Origin: Eopsaltria australis
Lineage: Eukaryota > Chordata > Aves > Passeriformes > Petroicidae
Assembly: GCA_034509425.1 (NCBI GenBank)
Contig: JAVTVJ010000049.1
Location: 1,882,001-1,946,000 of the forward strand
Direction: 5' to 3'
DNA: 64,000 nucleotides
The notes under the pieces were generated by a model. The model was not told the DNA's origin. It did not search any database and saw only the letters and a program-made list of their open reading frames with translations. A program made the position numbers and the translations under genes. Below, piece after piece: positions 35,286 to 47,931 of this stretch. Within the stretch, counting starts at the first letter, position 1, and each line of letters starts with the position of its first letter.

Positions 35286-37902
35286 TGTTGACAAAAGATC
35301 AGGTTCTTACCTGCAGCCAAAGTATCTGCTACCTTTTTAAGACACCTAGAAAACACTGGAGAATAATATGGATGGGATAACAAGGCATTGGGACATTGTT
35401 TTTTAAAAAATGACAGAGAAAAATGGGGAAATCAAGGTTGTATTGGGTTTGTGCCCAAGTATTGCAATGTGCTCCTAGAGGAGCGTGTGATTATTACAAA
35501 TAGATGGTACAATTGCATGTAGTCAGAGTAGAAATTAAGCAGGGGAAAGGCAGGATGAAGAGGAAGGCAGCTGAAGGACTGTAAGGAATGAGAGTTGGAT
35601 TGCTCTGAGGATGGGCCTGTGTGCCTGCAGCAATGCTTCCCAAGGCTGTTTTGTCTTTTCTGCAAGATTTGCAACTTAAGAGATTGGCACCCTGCATAAG
35701 TGGGTCGAGATGTTTCAGGGAGAGGTAAGCTAACCTGGAAATGCTTTATAAGCATTCTGAGCATTCTGTATTATATGCATTACGTATTATTCCTCTATGT
35801 ATGAAGAAAGGCTGAGGGATGAGTGTTGGTGTGTGCTGGAGACCTCCTGTGCTGGCTCTGAAGAACTGCGCTTCTTCTGGGAAAGCCTGAAAAGCTTATT
35901 TGGGTTTCACCATTTGCTAAAGTGCTGCATGTCTCTGCCTAAAAAATTCTGAGATGATTGCTTAGTTGTGAAGGAGGTATTTTGCCTGAAGATATTGATG
36001 CAAAATCCTTCAATTTTGAAGTAACAATTTTGTAAAGAAAATTAAAAAGAGAATCTTCTCCTAAGGGAGGAACAAGACTAAAAAAAAAGTAGCCGAAATT
36101 TAGAAAATGGTATGGTATCCACACCTGGTAAATACTTGTATATTAAAGAGCTGTGTTTACTATAGAGTAAATTTCAGATATCCTGAAATTGTGAGAGTTT
36201 TTTGTCTCTCTTCTCTTTTTTCAGCCTCTTAGATCATGAGGCAGCCCTGAGTTCCTGGCACTGGTTAGCATGTCCAAGGAGAATGGAAGAGTTGAGAGAG
36301 TTGAGAATGTGATGTTCTAACCTGTCTAATCCTACTTAAAACTGTTATAAATAATACAGCTTCCATGTCTTTATTATTACATTTTGAGTAGTCTGCCTTC
36401 AAGCCCAAGTTCTGGGAGCACATGTATCCTGTTTACATTTAGAGGTTGTTACTCCAAAGTTGAAACCTGTGATGTGAGGCGAGTGAATGAAATTGTTCTT
36501 TTCAGGACTTACAGGAACCTCTGTGTATGTGCCCAAATTTTATTGCATCAAAATATGCTTTTATCACAAGAAAACATCATCACTAGCCCGTAAATAATCT
36601 CTAGAACTGAGCTCTCTTTTCTGGAATGAAATATTTGTCTCTGCAAACTTATTTCAGTTATATTGACTTTCCATTATAAATTTATTAATGTGCCACTCTT
36701 GATGTTTGAATGTTAGAACTTTTTGGTTACAGTAGGCGTCTATGTCAGGTGCTGCCACTGCACCCGTATCAAAAGACAACGGAAAAAGGAGAGAGCAACT
36801 GCTGTGTGAGAAACAAAATACTTGATTTAAAAAGATTTAAATTATTGTTTCCTGTATGGATTTTCTGATATTTGAAGCCCAATAAGCTTTTCCGTGCAAT
36901 TTTCTGTACATCAACAGAACACTGACTGTACATCCCAGATAAGCTGTCACTTTTCAAAGAGCTGAAAGCTGTATGTGAGTACAATATAGTGCAGAATATT
37001 TTGTTTATTCAGGAATTAATATCTTAAACACATCATCAAAATTATCAAAATTTATGGATTTTCTTCAGAAATTACTAAATCCTTGAGGGAGCAGTTACCT
37101 TCTGCAAAACATGCTATTAAGAAGCCTGTTTCAAGCTGCTTTATTATAATATCAGTACTGGGAAGCAAAAATCTGGGCACTGGAGTTTTTTGGAAAAAAC
37201 ATGCACCAAATGCTGTGAGCCTTGTTTAGAAAAACATCATCATGCAATCTGACAGCAGGTGGCTCTTTTCAATTTGAACTATCAGCAACAAGTGTGTGAC
37301 TGAATTTTCTTGGCGGTCAGCAGGCCATCTTGGATGGGGACTGGTATGCAGACGCTTGGCAAACAGGCCAATTATTCCCACTAGCTTTGCTTCCAAGCTG
37401 ATGTTCCACTTGACTACTTGGTCATTGCCTTTAGACGAAAAAACTAAATCTGCAAATATATTTTAGTAGTGGAAGACACATAGAAACAGTGACATATTAG
37501 GAGTTGCCAATAGCAAGACAAAAAATCTTTGATCTGGAAGGTAACAAGAGCTGTGGCTAAACACACAACTTCAAAATCTGTCAAATAACTAGAATAGCTC
37601 TAAAGATCTCAAAATCAAGGGTAAATGCTGCTCAGCAGCATGGTTTTTGGAAAGTCTAAAGAAGAAACAAACTCAGTTTGCAAGAGATTTAAACAAAAAT
37701 TTTCCTTGTCAGATAATTTAAACTGTTTGCATTTTTACTCACTGCTGAACACAGATCTGCCTTTAAGCTACTTGACATTTGGAGTGGTTTTCTGTGGCTC
37801 TGCTTGCCAACTCCTCGTGCATGATGTTTAGCTTTGCCTGTGTACATGTTCTTGCCTGCTAAAAGCATGTGATGTTTGCAAGGCATAGCTTGTGTAAGTT
37901 TT
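35286..37902. other. Intergenic; possible regulatory stretch near 37.25-37.40 kb
   Basis: Mostly AT-rich sequence. A short piece at about 35794-35824 looks faintly like CR1 but is too small to call. A CTCF-like motif (37253-37265) and a YY1-like motif (37323-37333) lie close together. No gene was recognised. Confidence 0.5.
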
Positions 37903-39650
37903 CACAGAATCACAGAATGGCTGAGGTTGGAAGGGACTTCTGGAGGTCATGTAGATAAACTCACCTGATCAAGCATGATCACCTACAGCCAGTTGCCCAG
38001 GGCCATGCCCAGATGGCTTTTGAATATCTCCAAGGAGGGAGACTACTGTTGCCCTCTCTGGGCAACCTCTGCCAGTGCTCAGTCACCCTTACAAAAAAAA
38101 GCATTTCCTTCTGTTCAGAGAGTCTCTTTTGTTCCAGTTTGTGCTCATTGTCTTTGGTCCTCTCACTGGGCATCACTGAAAAGAGCCTGGCTTGGTCACC
38201 TTTACACACTCCCTCCAGATATTTGTACACATGTATGTGATCCACCTTGAGACTTCTCTTCTCCAGGGCGAACATAGAATCACAGAAGAAAGAGCCACAG
38301 CACTATCAACCCTTCCTAATAGGAAAAATGTCCCATTCCCTTAATTATCTTAGTGATCCATCACTGGACTTTCTCTAATATGGCCATGTCTCTGTTGCAC
38401 TGAGGATGCCAGAACTCCAGGCATTACCTCACAAGTGCTGAGAATAGGGGAAGAACCAACCCCCTCCACCTTCTGTCAACACTCCTAATGCAGTCCAGGA
38501 ATCCATTATCCTTTACTGCAAGTGCAGATTGCTGGTTCATGGTCAACTTGATGACCACGAGAACCCCCAGGCAGTTTTCCTCAAAGCTGCTTCCCACCTG
38601 AGTAGCCATCAACATGCATTGGTGCATAGAGTTGTTCCTCACCAGATGCAGGACTTTGCACTTACACTTATTGAACTTCATGAGGTTCCTGGCAGCCCAT
38701 TTCTCCAGACTGTCCAAGACCCTTTGGATGGCAGTACAACCCTCCATCATATCATCCACTCCCCCAGTTCTGTGTCACCAGCAAACCTGCTGAGGGTAAC
38801 ACTGCCCCATCATCCAAACCATTAGTGGAAATGTTGTACAGGAGTGTTTACCCTACGGACACACTGCTTATTATTACTCTTCAGCTAGATTTCCATCAAT
38901 TTCCATCCCCTGGGCCAGGATGTTCAGCCAGTTTTCTGTCCATGTTGTTGCTTGTTCAGCCCATGCTTTAACATGGTTCTCTATGATGTTCTTACGTGAG
39001 ACAATGTCAAAAACCTTATTGTTGCCCAGGTAAATAATATCCACTGCTCTCCTTCCATCTATCAGAGCAGTCATTTTATTGTAGAAGTTTATCTCCTTGG
39101 TGTCAAGCATTACTTCCCCTGGGTGAAGTGATGTTGACTGACTACTCCTTTAACACTCTTGTCTTTGATATGCCTGGAAGTGGTTTCTGGGAATTGTTAG
39201 TCCATCACATTGCCAGGGACTGAGGTGAGGCTGACTGGACTGTAATTCCTGGAGTCCTTATTCATGGAGACAGGAGGGAAATTTGCTTTTCTTCAGTCTT
39301 TGAGTACTTCTCCCAATTGCCATGATCAAAGATTATCAGAAGTGGCCTTGTGATGACATTTACCTGCTCTCTCAGCACTTGTAAGTAATCATGGACTTGT
39401 AGGACGTCAGGGCTCATAGACTTGTGTAAATCCAGGTTGCCCAAGTATTTCTTGACTTCATTCTCTCCTACCAAGGATACACATCCTTGCTACAAATTTC
39501 TCCTGTGATCTCTGGCAACTGTGGGTCCTGAAGGCCTTGCTAGAATAGGCTGAGGTGGAGACAGCATTTGGTACATCAGCCTTTTTCAATGTCCTCTGTC
39601 ACCAGGGACTCTGCTTCATTCAGCAGTGGGCCCACATTTGTATATAAGTG
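37903..39650 (-). mobile_element. CR1 LINE remnant, about 1.75 kb, reverse orientation
   Basis: The left end (ACAGAATCACAGAATGGCTG) is the reverse complement of the CR1 3' terminus. Going right, the minus strand gives reverse-transcriptase fragments: SLEKWAARNLMKFNKCKCKV (about 38650-38710), IIYLGNNKVFDIVS (about 39000-39050), and KKYLGNLDLHKSMSPDVLQV near 39400-39460. Frames are broken by stops, so no active enzyme remains. The right boundary is approximate. Confidence 0.88.
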
Positions 39651-42326
39651 CATGTGTAATAAACCTCCTAAAATGTTCATGGGCACAATATTTAGAGAAT
39701 TCACCTTTGAAGTAATTTACTGTATTATCATAAAGGCCTTGCTAGAAGCATTGTGTACTAGCAGAACACTCTTCTGTTACTGTATTAACATAAGGGCCTT
39801 ATTATAAGTGAAACCATCTCTTCTGTTTCACAATCTGTTACATTATAATCATGCTCTACATACTGTTATTGCTGTTGGGGATAGATCCAGCTGGTACTTA
39901 TTATCTCAACAGATTCCTTGTATAATAGGAAACTCCATGTACTTGTATCAGTTGACTATTGCCCACTTTAGGTATAGAAAAAATATAGTCTATTTTATTG
40001 GGAAGATATCCACTAAAATAAAAAAATAAAAGATGTTTTGAGAAAATGAGGTGAGCTTTTTAGGTTTCTTTTTTTTCCTCCTCATTGGTATTTCTACGAT
40101 TTATTCAGGAATTTTATTATCTTTTTTTTTTTTCTTTTCTGTGGAGTAACATCAGCCAAATTTCAAGTGCCTTCAGTATATTGTATGTCTCTGTGTGCAC
40201 AGCTTGTGATGTGTACATGGAAGCTGAGAATGTTTGCAGCTGCAAAACTGTCACATGTAGGTTTTAAAAATGCTGTAGTTATGTTTCAAAGTAATATTTA
40301 TTACCAGATTCATTCACAAGTCTGACAAAAAGCTTCTGCCTTCAAACAATGTACTTCTTACAGTCATCATCTTAATGTTGGATAGTCTAATAATAAGGTT
40401 TCAGTCCTAAAATATCAGGGTATTAAGTAATGAACAGAAATTGGTCTATTTTAAGAAGAAAGGACTTCTCAGATGACAAGTTTCACACATCCAAAATAGG
40501 AGGTAAAACAGAATTTCTGCAGAATTATTAGATATTTGAAGGAAAAACATTTGAGCTTGAATTTTTTTCATTAGCAAAATTAGCTTTTTCTGCTTTTTCC
40601 TTTCTGTGTGTCCCTTCCCACCCCTCAAGGCGCAGCTTCCCGGTGTACTTAAGCCAACCCAAGCCCCAACTTGGGCAAGCTGTTCTCACTTTGTGTTAGC
40701 ACAGACATTTGATATGCCAGATACAGAAACTGATATCACTAGAAGCAACTTCAGGGAAAAAAAAGTGTAGCTGGATCAGTTTCCCATAGCAAGTGGTAAC
40801 ACAGCAGAAGAAAAAGCAACATGTGGCCAGGGAGGGCGTGGTGCAGAGCAAAATGATGCCATTTTGGCAACTGCAGCCTTCACTTATCCTGTAAATCCTT
40901 ATCAGTCCAGGTTCTGTTATCTCTGCAATGGTGACTGGCTGACTCACTGATCTATGGAAATACACAGCACAGCACTTGACTGGTCCTGCCACCTCGTGCA
41001 GCTTTCTGCCCTGTGCCCAGACCCAAACAGGTGTGCAGAGGAATGTAAGGTTCTGTCGGAATTGCAGAGTCCGCTTGCTTCACAGCCTTGTAAAATGCTG
41101 GGTTAGATGATGCCATACTCACACTGCAGCCAAGCTGTTTGTTACGATAGCTTTTTCTGGAAATTATGTGACACTGCATGTGGATCTTCAAAGAAGAATG
41201 AGAGAGGGAGAAAATGAACTGGTGTTAGATTAAACGTGATGTTTTTCTCCATTTAGACATTAGATGCAAATGCAGGTGATATATGCTAATATTAGTCTAG
41301 CTACTTTCCTTGTATTTCGTCTGTGCTCTTTCTTGTATTTTACTCAAGCTGCCTGTGTGAATATATCACAACATATTTGTACTCTGTGTATGTATTTAGC
41401 AAGAGAGTCTCAGTGAATTTTTGATTCCATCTATGGTGTTTTTTTCTAGGCGTAAACTGGTTATATTGTTAACACAAAGGCAAAAGGCTCATCTTGATTT
41501 CAGCAGAGAGGAACTCCTAATTACACTCACATAAGAATCTGAAGGAGATGAGTAAATGGTTCATAAAAGTGACTCTCAACTCATTAAAATAAGACACAAT
41601 CCCAACACAGATTAAGAAAACAATGCTAAATTTAATAAACCCCCTTAACCCACTCCCCCAAAAAACCCCAAGCCCATCACTACTGAAAAACCCCAATGAA
41701 AACCACAAACAAAAAAAATCCAAACAAAAAATTCAGCTCTCAGTTTTAGGTAGCTGGTTTCAAATTGGTTAACTTCAGTTTACTTTCTCAGAAGTTAAGA
41801 GCTAAACTCTGGTATCCAAGGAGGTAGAGGAATGCAGTCAATCATAGCATTTAATATCGTATCAAAACCCCAAGGCTTTGTCAGTGAAGTGTTATGAGGA
41901 AATGCAAGGATATATATTCCAAGGAAATGAGTATATGTGAAGAACATGGAGACTATCTTTAGTGAAAACCCTGTAATGTGGAAGAGGACATTGGCATTCA
42001 AACTCATTCACTGCTCTATGACAGACTTTGTAAACTTGATTGAGCAAGAAGTTAACTCAGGTGAAATGACATTTATTGCCAAACTGGGCACATTAACCTA
42101 ATATGTCAATGCTATTTATCTTACAGGGAGGTCCCACCTGGGACCTGCAGCTGTGACACTTGATTTTGACCGAAACTTGGAAGGTCTGCTCTGAGGCAGA
42201 GTTAACAGGTAATGTGCGGATACCTGGCAACTGGGCTGATAGGATCCTCGTGGTGCTCAGCTGCAAGGGAATATTTCTCGGGATAATTTCAAAAGCTGGT
42301 TCATACCTCCTGAGGTCATACTTTTT
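39651..42326. other. Intergenic, includes a 60-bp-spaced direct repeat and a C-run cluster
   Basis: AT-rich sequence. A 24-bp direct repeat with two mismatches lies at 39717-39740 and 39777-39800. A cluster of C runs lies at 41640-41675. No gene was recognised. Confidence 0.55.
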
Positions 42327-42345
42327 TGTGTGTGTGTGTGTGTGT
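42327..42345. repeat. (TG)n microsatellite
   Basis: About nine uninterrupted TG units following a T run. Confidence 0.95.
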
Positions 42346-42841
42346 TGTAGAAGGTATCTTTGACACCTGTGTCAGCAGACTGAATACCACTGAAACAGTT
42401 CTTGGTGCCCATCTAACCCCCACAGAGAACTCCAGCAACAACAGCCCCCTGTGCACCTGCAAGTCCCAGGCCGAGGATCTGTGTTTTCTTTTGTTGCACC
42501 TAAAAAAGTTCAGCTGGACGATGTTGTTGCAGTCATGTTAGAGAGAGGTAGATGATGACTAGATTTAACATTAAACACAATGGCTGTTTGAACTAGGAGA
42601 GATGAAGAAGCATTTTACACTTTTGAGCTGGGTTTGTGTACAGTTGGAATTTATTTTCCTTCTCTAGGGCCTTTGAGCTTTCAGAAAGTAAAGTAACAAT
42701 TGTGTTTTAGTCTCTGTGTATGTAGATGTGTATGTATGTACATATGGCTGTTATGAGTTCTGAATTTGATCTTAACACATCTCTTCTATTGCTGCAGGTA
42801 ATTCCATTCAGCCCTAAGATGCTTGAGATTTCTTCTTTCTT

Positions 42842-42842
<1 letters not shown>
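42346..42842. other. Intergenic, between two microsatellites
   Basis: No gene was recognised. The sequence is slightly richer in C and G near 42400-42480. Confidence 0.5.

Positions 42843-42880
<38 letters not shown>
42843..42880. repeat. (CTAT)n microsatellite
   Basis: About 9.5 perfect CTAT units. Confidence 0.97.
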
Positions 42881-42881
<1 letters not shown>

Positions 42882-43194
42882 CGAGGCAGAATGAATATTT
42901 TTAGATTTTTTACTGCAACACAGATGAAACACAACACACAAGGTACATTTAAGACCAGTTAATATAGTGTTAACGATTCTTCTTGGAAAATGAAGCTTAG
43001 TAATGTTTGTAAAATAAACATAGATCTAGAATTCAAGTCAGAAATTAATTTTATTTGGAAACAGTTATGGCCCATTGTTTTCTATTGGTTTTGATTATAT
43101 CAAGGAGGGGGAGATGGGTAGGGGACGACTTCAGGATTTGAAGCACGTGTTGTAGGAATGTGATGCTGATTGTTTTTGTTTGTGTTTCTCCCAG

Positions 43195-43335
43195 ACTTTC
43201 GGAATTTCCCTCGCTGCTGCCGTTCCCAGGCACGATGCGCTGCGTGCCGCGGTGAGCGGGCGCCCCGCAGCGGTGACTCGCGGGAACTGCAGAGCAGCTC
43301 CGCCCCAAGGGCGGGGGACGCGTGGGAAATTCACA
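43195..43335 (+). promoter_or_regulatory. CpG-rich patch with GC boxes and a kappaB-like site (possible promoter or exon)
   Basis: About 140 bp dense in CpG inside AT-rich sequence. GGAATTTCCC (43201-43210) is the reverse complement of a kappaB consensus, and CCGCCCC and GGGCGGGG lie at 43300-43316. A pyrimidine tract with CCCAG ends at 43194, and GTGAGC follows CCGCG at about 43251, so a short exon is also possible. I cannot name a gene. A role as a promoter or exon of an unknown non-coding transcript is inference. Confidence 0.35.
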
Positions 43336-46300
43336 CTGCAATCCAAGGAGAGTTTAAGGACATGTATGTAAGCAGCGCGCTGCTCTGCAGGTTGCCACTT
43401 CTGCAATCTAAACACTACCTCTTTCTGTAAGCCTTCAAATGTACAATCCTTAGGTAAGTTACACATTAAAGGGCTTTCAGCTGTCAACTTCTCCACTTAA
43501 CATGGAGCATATGGTACAGTGGCTAGTACCTTCCCTAATACTTTTTGCACTTAATTTAAAAAAGAACAACCCAAAACCTTGTATAATTTTGAACTATTTG
43601 TGGTCTATATTATCTAATTGGGCAATGTGATATTGCAGGCTCACAGGCTTGCATCCTGCATAGAGATGCTTTTTACGTACTGTGCAGTTTTAGTGCAAAA
43701 TACTGATAAAGCTAAACTTCAAATAGTGAACCAGGAAGATTAGGTGATCAAGTGTTATCATTATTGTTTATCAAGTAACTGTCTGTGTCTGCTCTCCATT
43801 CAGACTGTTGATTCAAGCCCCTGTTTTCTTTGATGTAAGGTTAGGTGACTTTTAGGATCTCTGTCTGGAAGGGCTCTCACTCTTGGAGCTAAGGTTCAGT
43901 TGTGCCTGTATGAGTATTTATTGGAGGTGCCACAGGGAATCCCATCTGTTCTCTGAAAGGCCGTGGATCTACAAAAGGTGTCTGGCATTGCAGTGAGCAT
44001 GTGTATACTATCCCTGGACACATGCTAGGGGCAACTAAACTGAGTCCTAAAATTTTTTCCACTCAAAATAGCTTCTGCAAATACCAGCTGTTCTGTGACA
44101 TGAACCCGTTTCTTTCTTTTCCTAGTCTTTTCTTAAAGTCTTCATACCAGCCAAGAAACATTTGCTGACCGATTCTTTGTTATGTCTGATATTCTAAATC
44201 AAATTTTGATTTTAGAATATCAAAATACTTAATGCTACATTAGCTGAGCTTTGTTGCTATGATATTGCAACACTACAAGTTCCATTGTTTCCACAAGATT
44301 TTCTGCTTAATTGTGTCCAAAGTGATCTAGAAACTTCTGATAACTGAGCTGTATATCTGATTTGAACAGCCCAGGCCTTGCTGTGTTGGAAGGAATTACT
44401 GCAAGGATGCTGTTTCTGCAGACAGAGACTGAGTTGAGTGCATATGTAGACTATCAATATAGGGATATATTACCCTGAGTTTTGCAAACATAGTGTTCTG
44501 TTGGAAAATGTATTCACAAAGAAAATGGTGTAAGTATCCTTACACTGTCATGAATCAGCATTGAAAGCAAGTGATTTAACTTAAATTTTCCTTTACAAAA
44601 AGGGTCTCTGGTGTGAAAAAGCTAACATTCTCCATACACAGATGGGTGTTCTGTTCCTGAGGAAAAGTCCAAAATGAATAAACAGCCAAACCCTAACCAC
44701 GTCTGGTGTGGATGTCAGGTCCACAGGACCAAGTAATTTTCATTATAAATTTCCTCCTATTCTTCCACAGTTCCTCCTGGTAGTCTACAGTGTCATGCTG
44801 CCACATCTGTCATGCTCCAATGTAAGTTGTGACTTCACAAAAGGTTGTCCTGGCTGACAGAGAATTACAGTGCTTGGCAAGGTGTGAACTCACCGGAAAC
44901 TAGTTTTGGGTAAGTAGCCTGAAACTTGGAGTGAAGAAGCAGGGAGGTATAGTAAGTGAGAGAGGGGACCCCTTTCAAATACTCTTTTCTAATTCACCTG
45001 AGCATGCCTGTTCCAAATGAAAGCGTTGTCATGGATTCAAAGTAGTGTATACAAGCTGGACAGAACTTTTTCCTCAGGAACTCATGTCAGATAAAAGAAA
45101 CTTAAAAATAATTAAAATAGAGCCTGCAAGAAAAAGAAAGATGTCTTTATACTGAGCTAGAGCAATTTATTTTCAAGAATATGTCTGCTGTTAATCACCC
45201 TCTGCTCTTTCCACAAACAAATTAGACATTGATTTTTGGGGGAAAGATCTTGTGTATATGTTCCACATTCAATTAGTGATGTTTCAATCCCAAATGTTTT
45301 TTTTACTGGGTTCCAGCAAATTGATTTGTACATGAATGATGTTCTGTGACACAATAACAATGCATTAGTAGTATCTTCTGTGTTACTAGCAATGATGTTA
45401 TTAGTGTAGTAGGAAATTGTAGGACTGAAGGCATACATCTACTATGAGTTTAGTTATCATACGAAAAATGAACATCTGAGACGTGTTACCATTCCTTTTA
45501 TAAAAGTTTAATCTTGTATCAAAAATAACTAATATTACAGGAGCCTTCGTTTTCTTGCATTGTAAATTTTCTGCTCATGAGACAATTAGTAAAAGGAAGA
45601 TGACTATTCTTTTTTGTTTCTTCTTGGTTAATAGTCTTTAATGACATAAAATAACAATGTTAAAGGCACATGTCTGTACAGTATGGTAAAGTTTTCTGCA
45701 CTGTTTCAGTGTAGTGTATCATATTTGCTTCCACAGATGGAAATAAAACAGAGGATCAACATGCTACAATTCTAGAAAAACAACAATTAAAGCTTACAAG
45801 AGTGGCTGCTGTTGGATTCTGTTGTAATAGTGAAAATGAGATCAGGTGTTAGATATCTGTATTCACTATGAAATCTAGCTCTTAGATCTTAGAGATGATG
45901 GAGTAGCAGTATTTTGTTGGTATGTGTGTAGGCAGGTGAATGATTCTTCACTGTACCCAAATGTTCCTCCTATTCTGTGGTCTCTGGACCTACCTGGAAC
46001 ATACACAGAGTCATTCTCAAACTTTCAGTTTGCTTGCTAAATCAGGAGAGAGCAGCCATGTGCATTTGGGTTCTCCCACCGAATATGAAAATACAGTAAT
46101 GGTAGTGACTGTTCCCTCTGTGTGTCACCAATGAGGCTGGAGTGTGAAGCAGACATGTCCATAAGGAATTCCTCTAAGTATCCAGTAGCATAACCTGAAG
46201 CAACCTTCATCTGTGATTCTTGTTCCACCATTAAGTTCCACAATTCCCCTTGTCTTCAGTACCTTTAGAGCTGAAGTGAAGGGTATCTTACCACTACTAA

Positions 46301-47377
46301 TTGTTGAGATAAATTCACCAGCTAGCAACACTGGCCTCTGCCTTCACTGAGCAGAAAAAGGATAATTTAGTGGGTAATTTATGATGTCTCCTGGATTTCA
46401 TAGAGAAAGACCTTCTTTCTCTAGACTCCAGAAATTCTGTAGATAAGCTACATTAAGTGTTTCATTTAGGTAACATGAACAATCTTCTGTGCTTCACAAT
46501 GCTGCATTCAAGTTATTTATTTCAGATACCTACTAATTAATTTTGTATTTTCATAGAGTTTTTTTTTAATCTTTATTTCCAATACCTCCCTCCCCTACAC
46601 AGAAAGATTGTTTCTCTAGCGTCACCTGAGAAAGCTAATCTCCACTGAGCACTGAGTGACACTGGAACATGATAGGAATAAACATGCAAACTCCAAAGAT
46701 TGAAAAATGTGGCAACAAGAACTTCTGCTGTTGTTGAGATTCACTAAAATCTGGTGGGGGACCAGAAGGATGAGCTGTAACTAGTCGTAGACAATTTTTT
46801 TCCTGTTACAGGACATGACTTTTAAGGGGAACATGAGCCCTAGAGAAAATAGGTGGTTGCAAGGAATTAACAGAAGGCCACTGGAAAGTTCAGAGCTGCA
46901 TTAGGTACCTACGAATCTGACAAGAAAACTTGGCATTGGAAAATGTAGTTGAGAGAACAGAATTATATCAAGGTCCAGGTAATTATGACATTGCAAAAAT
47001 TCTTAAGACTTTCACACAAGCCAAAAATACAGGCTAAATCGAACAATATACCTCATGCTAGCTGCTAAAGGAAAATAAATGTTACCAGCAATAAGGCATA
47101 TAGAGAATTTTGGTTTTGCACTGAAGAGAAAAAAGACCATAAATAACTTACTTGTTGTGATAGTGTTTATTTCCTTGTGATAAAATCACCAGATACTCAT
47201 ACAACTAAATAAGTGCTCGTGCTTAGTAAATTTTTTTGCCGTCTATTACCTATTTTCCACATGCTGCAATCTTTGACAATAGGACAGAGTTTGCTGAAAA
47301 TGAATGCAGCAAATTGGTGGAAAAGGGAAGGTTTAGACATGAAGTTGCTAGAGCCAATCATCTCCAGTAACACAGGG
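43336..47377. other. Intergenic, no gene recognised
   Basis: AT-rich sequence. It contains an imperfect 34-nt hairpin at 44188-44221. Nothing else was recognised. Confidence 0.55.
44188..44221. repeat. Imperfect inverted repeat, 16/17-nt arms
   Basis: GATATTCTAAATCAAA is the reverse complement of the right arm TTTGATTTTAGAATATC apart from one extra base. The loop is a single base. No function was recognised. Confidence 0.8.
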
Positions 47378-47931
47378 TGTCCTGGTTCCAGCTAGGGTAG
47401 AATTAATTTCTTCTCAGTTACAGTGCTTTTGGATTTGGAATGAGAATAGTGTTGGTAACACACTTGTGTTTTGTTATTTTGCTAAATCAGGTTTATCATA
47501 AGTCAGGGATTTTTTTCCTTGTCTTATTCTCTCATGCCAAAAAAACAAATTGGAGGGTGCATATCTGGAACTTGAACTGACCAAAGGAATATTCCACACC
47601 ATAGAATGTCATGCCTGGTATACAAACCGGAGGGAGTTACCTGAAAGGGGGGCCCAGGATTTGGGCTCAGGAAGGGAGGCCTGGCATCTGCCAGCAGGTG
47701 CTGAACAATTGCATTATGCATCACCTGGTGGTTTTTCCCCCTTTTTATAATAATTGCTATTATTATTTAACATTATTATTGTATTTATATTTATTTTCAA
47801 TTATCAATCTCAACATACAAGTTTTTCTTCTATTCTCCTCTTGATTCCACTGGGGTGGGAGGGGAAGAGAGGAGGGGTTGAGTGATTGGCTGCATGGTGT
47901 TTCATCTCCAGCTGGGCTTAAAACAATGACA
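47378..47931 (+). mobile_element. Solo LTR, avian ERVL-like (554 bp)
   Basis: The element begins TGTCCTGGTTCCAGC and ends AATGACA. Its features match a widespread bird LTR as I remember it: the AGAATAGTGTTGGTAACAC block, GGAATATTCCACACCATAG, a TATA-like TATACAAA (about 47619), the ATTGCATTATGCATCACC block, and an AT-rich stretch before the G-rich end. Flanks are CAGGG on the left and CAGGC on the right, a five-base duplication with one mismatch, which fits ERVL-type integration. No internal region is present. Confidence 0.82.

Noticed and set aside
35794..35824. Possible CR1 fragment (AGAAAGGCTGAGGGA)
   Set aside because: The match is too short and lacks neighbouring CR1 blocks.
38424..39474. 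Reverse-transcriptase-like open frames as a gene
   Set aside because: They are broken pieces of the CR1 ORF2 on the minus strand, with stops and frameshifts between them.
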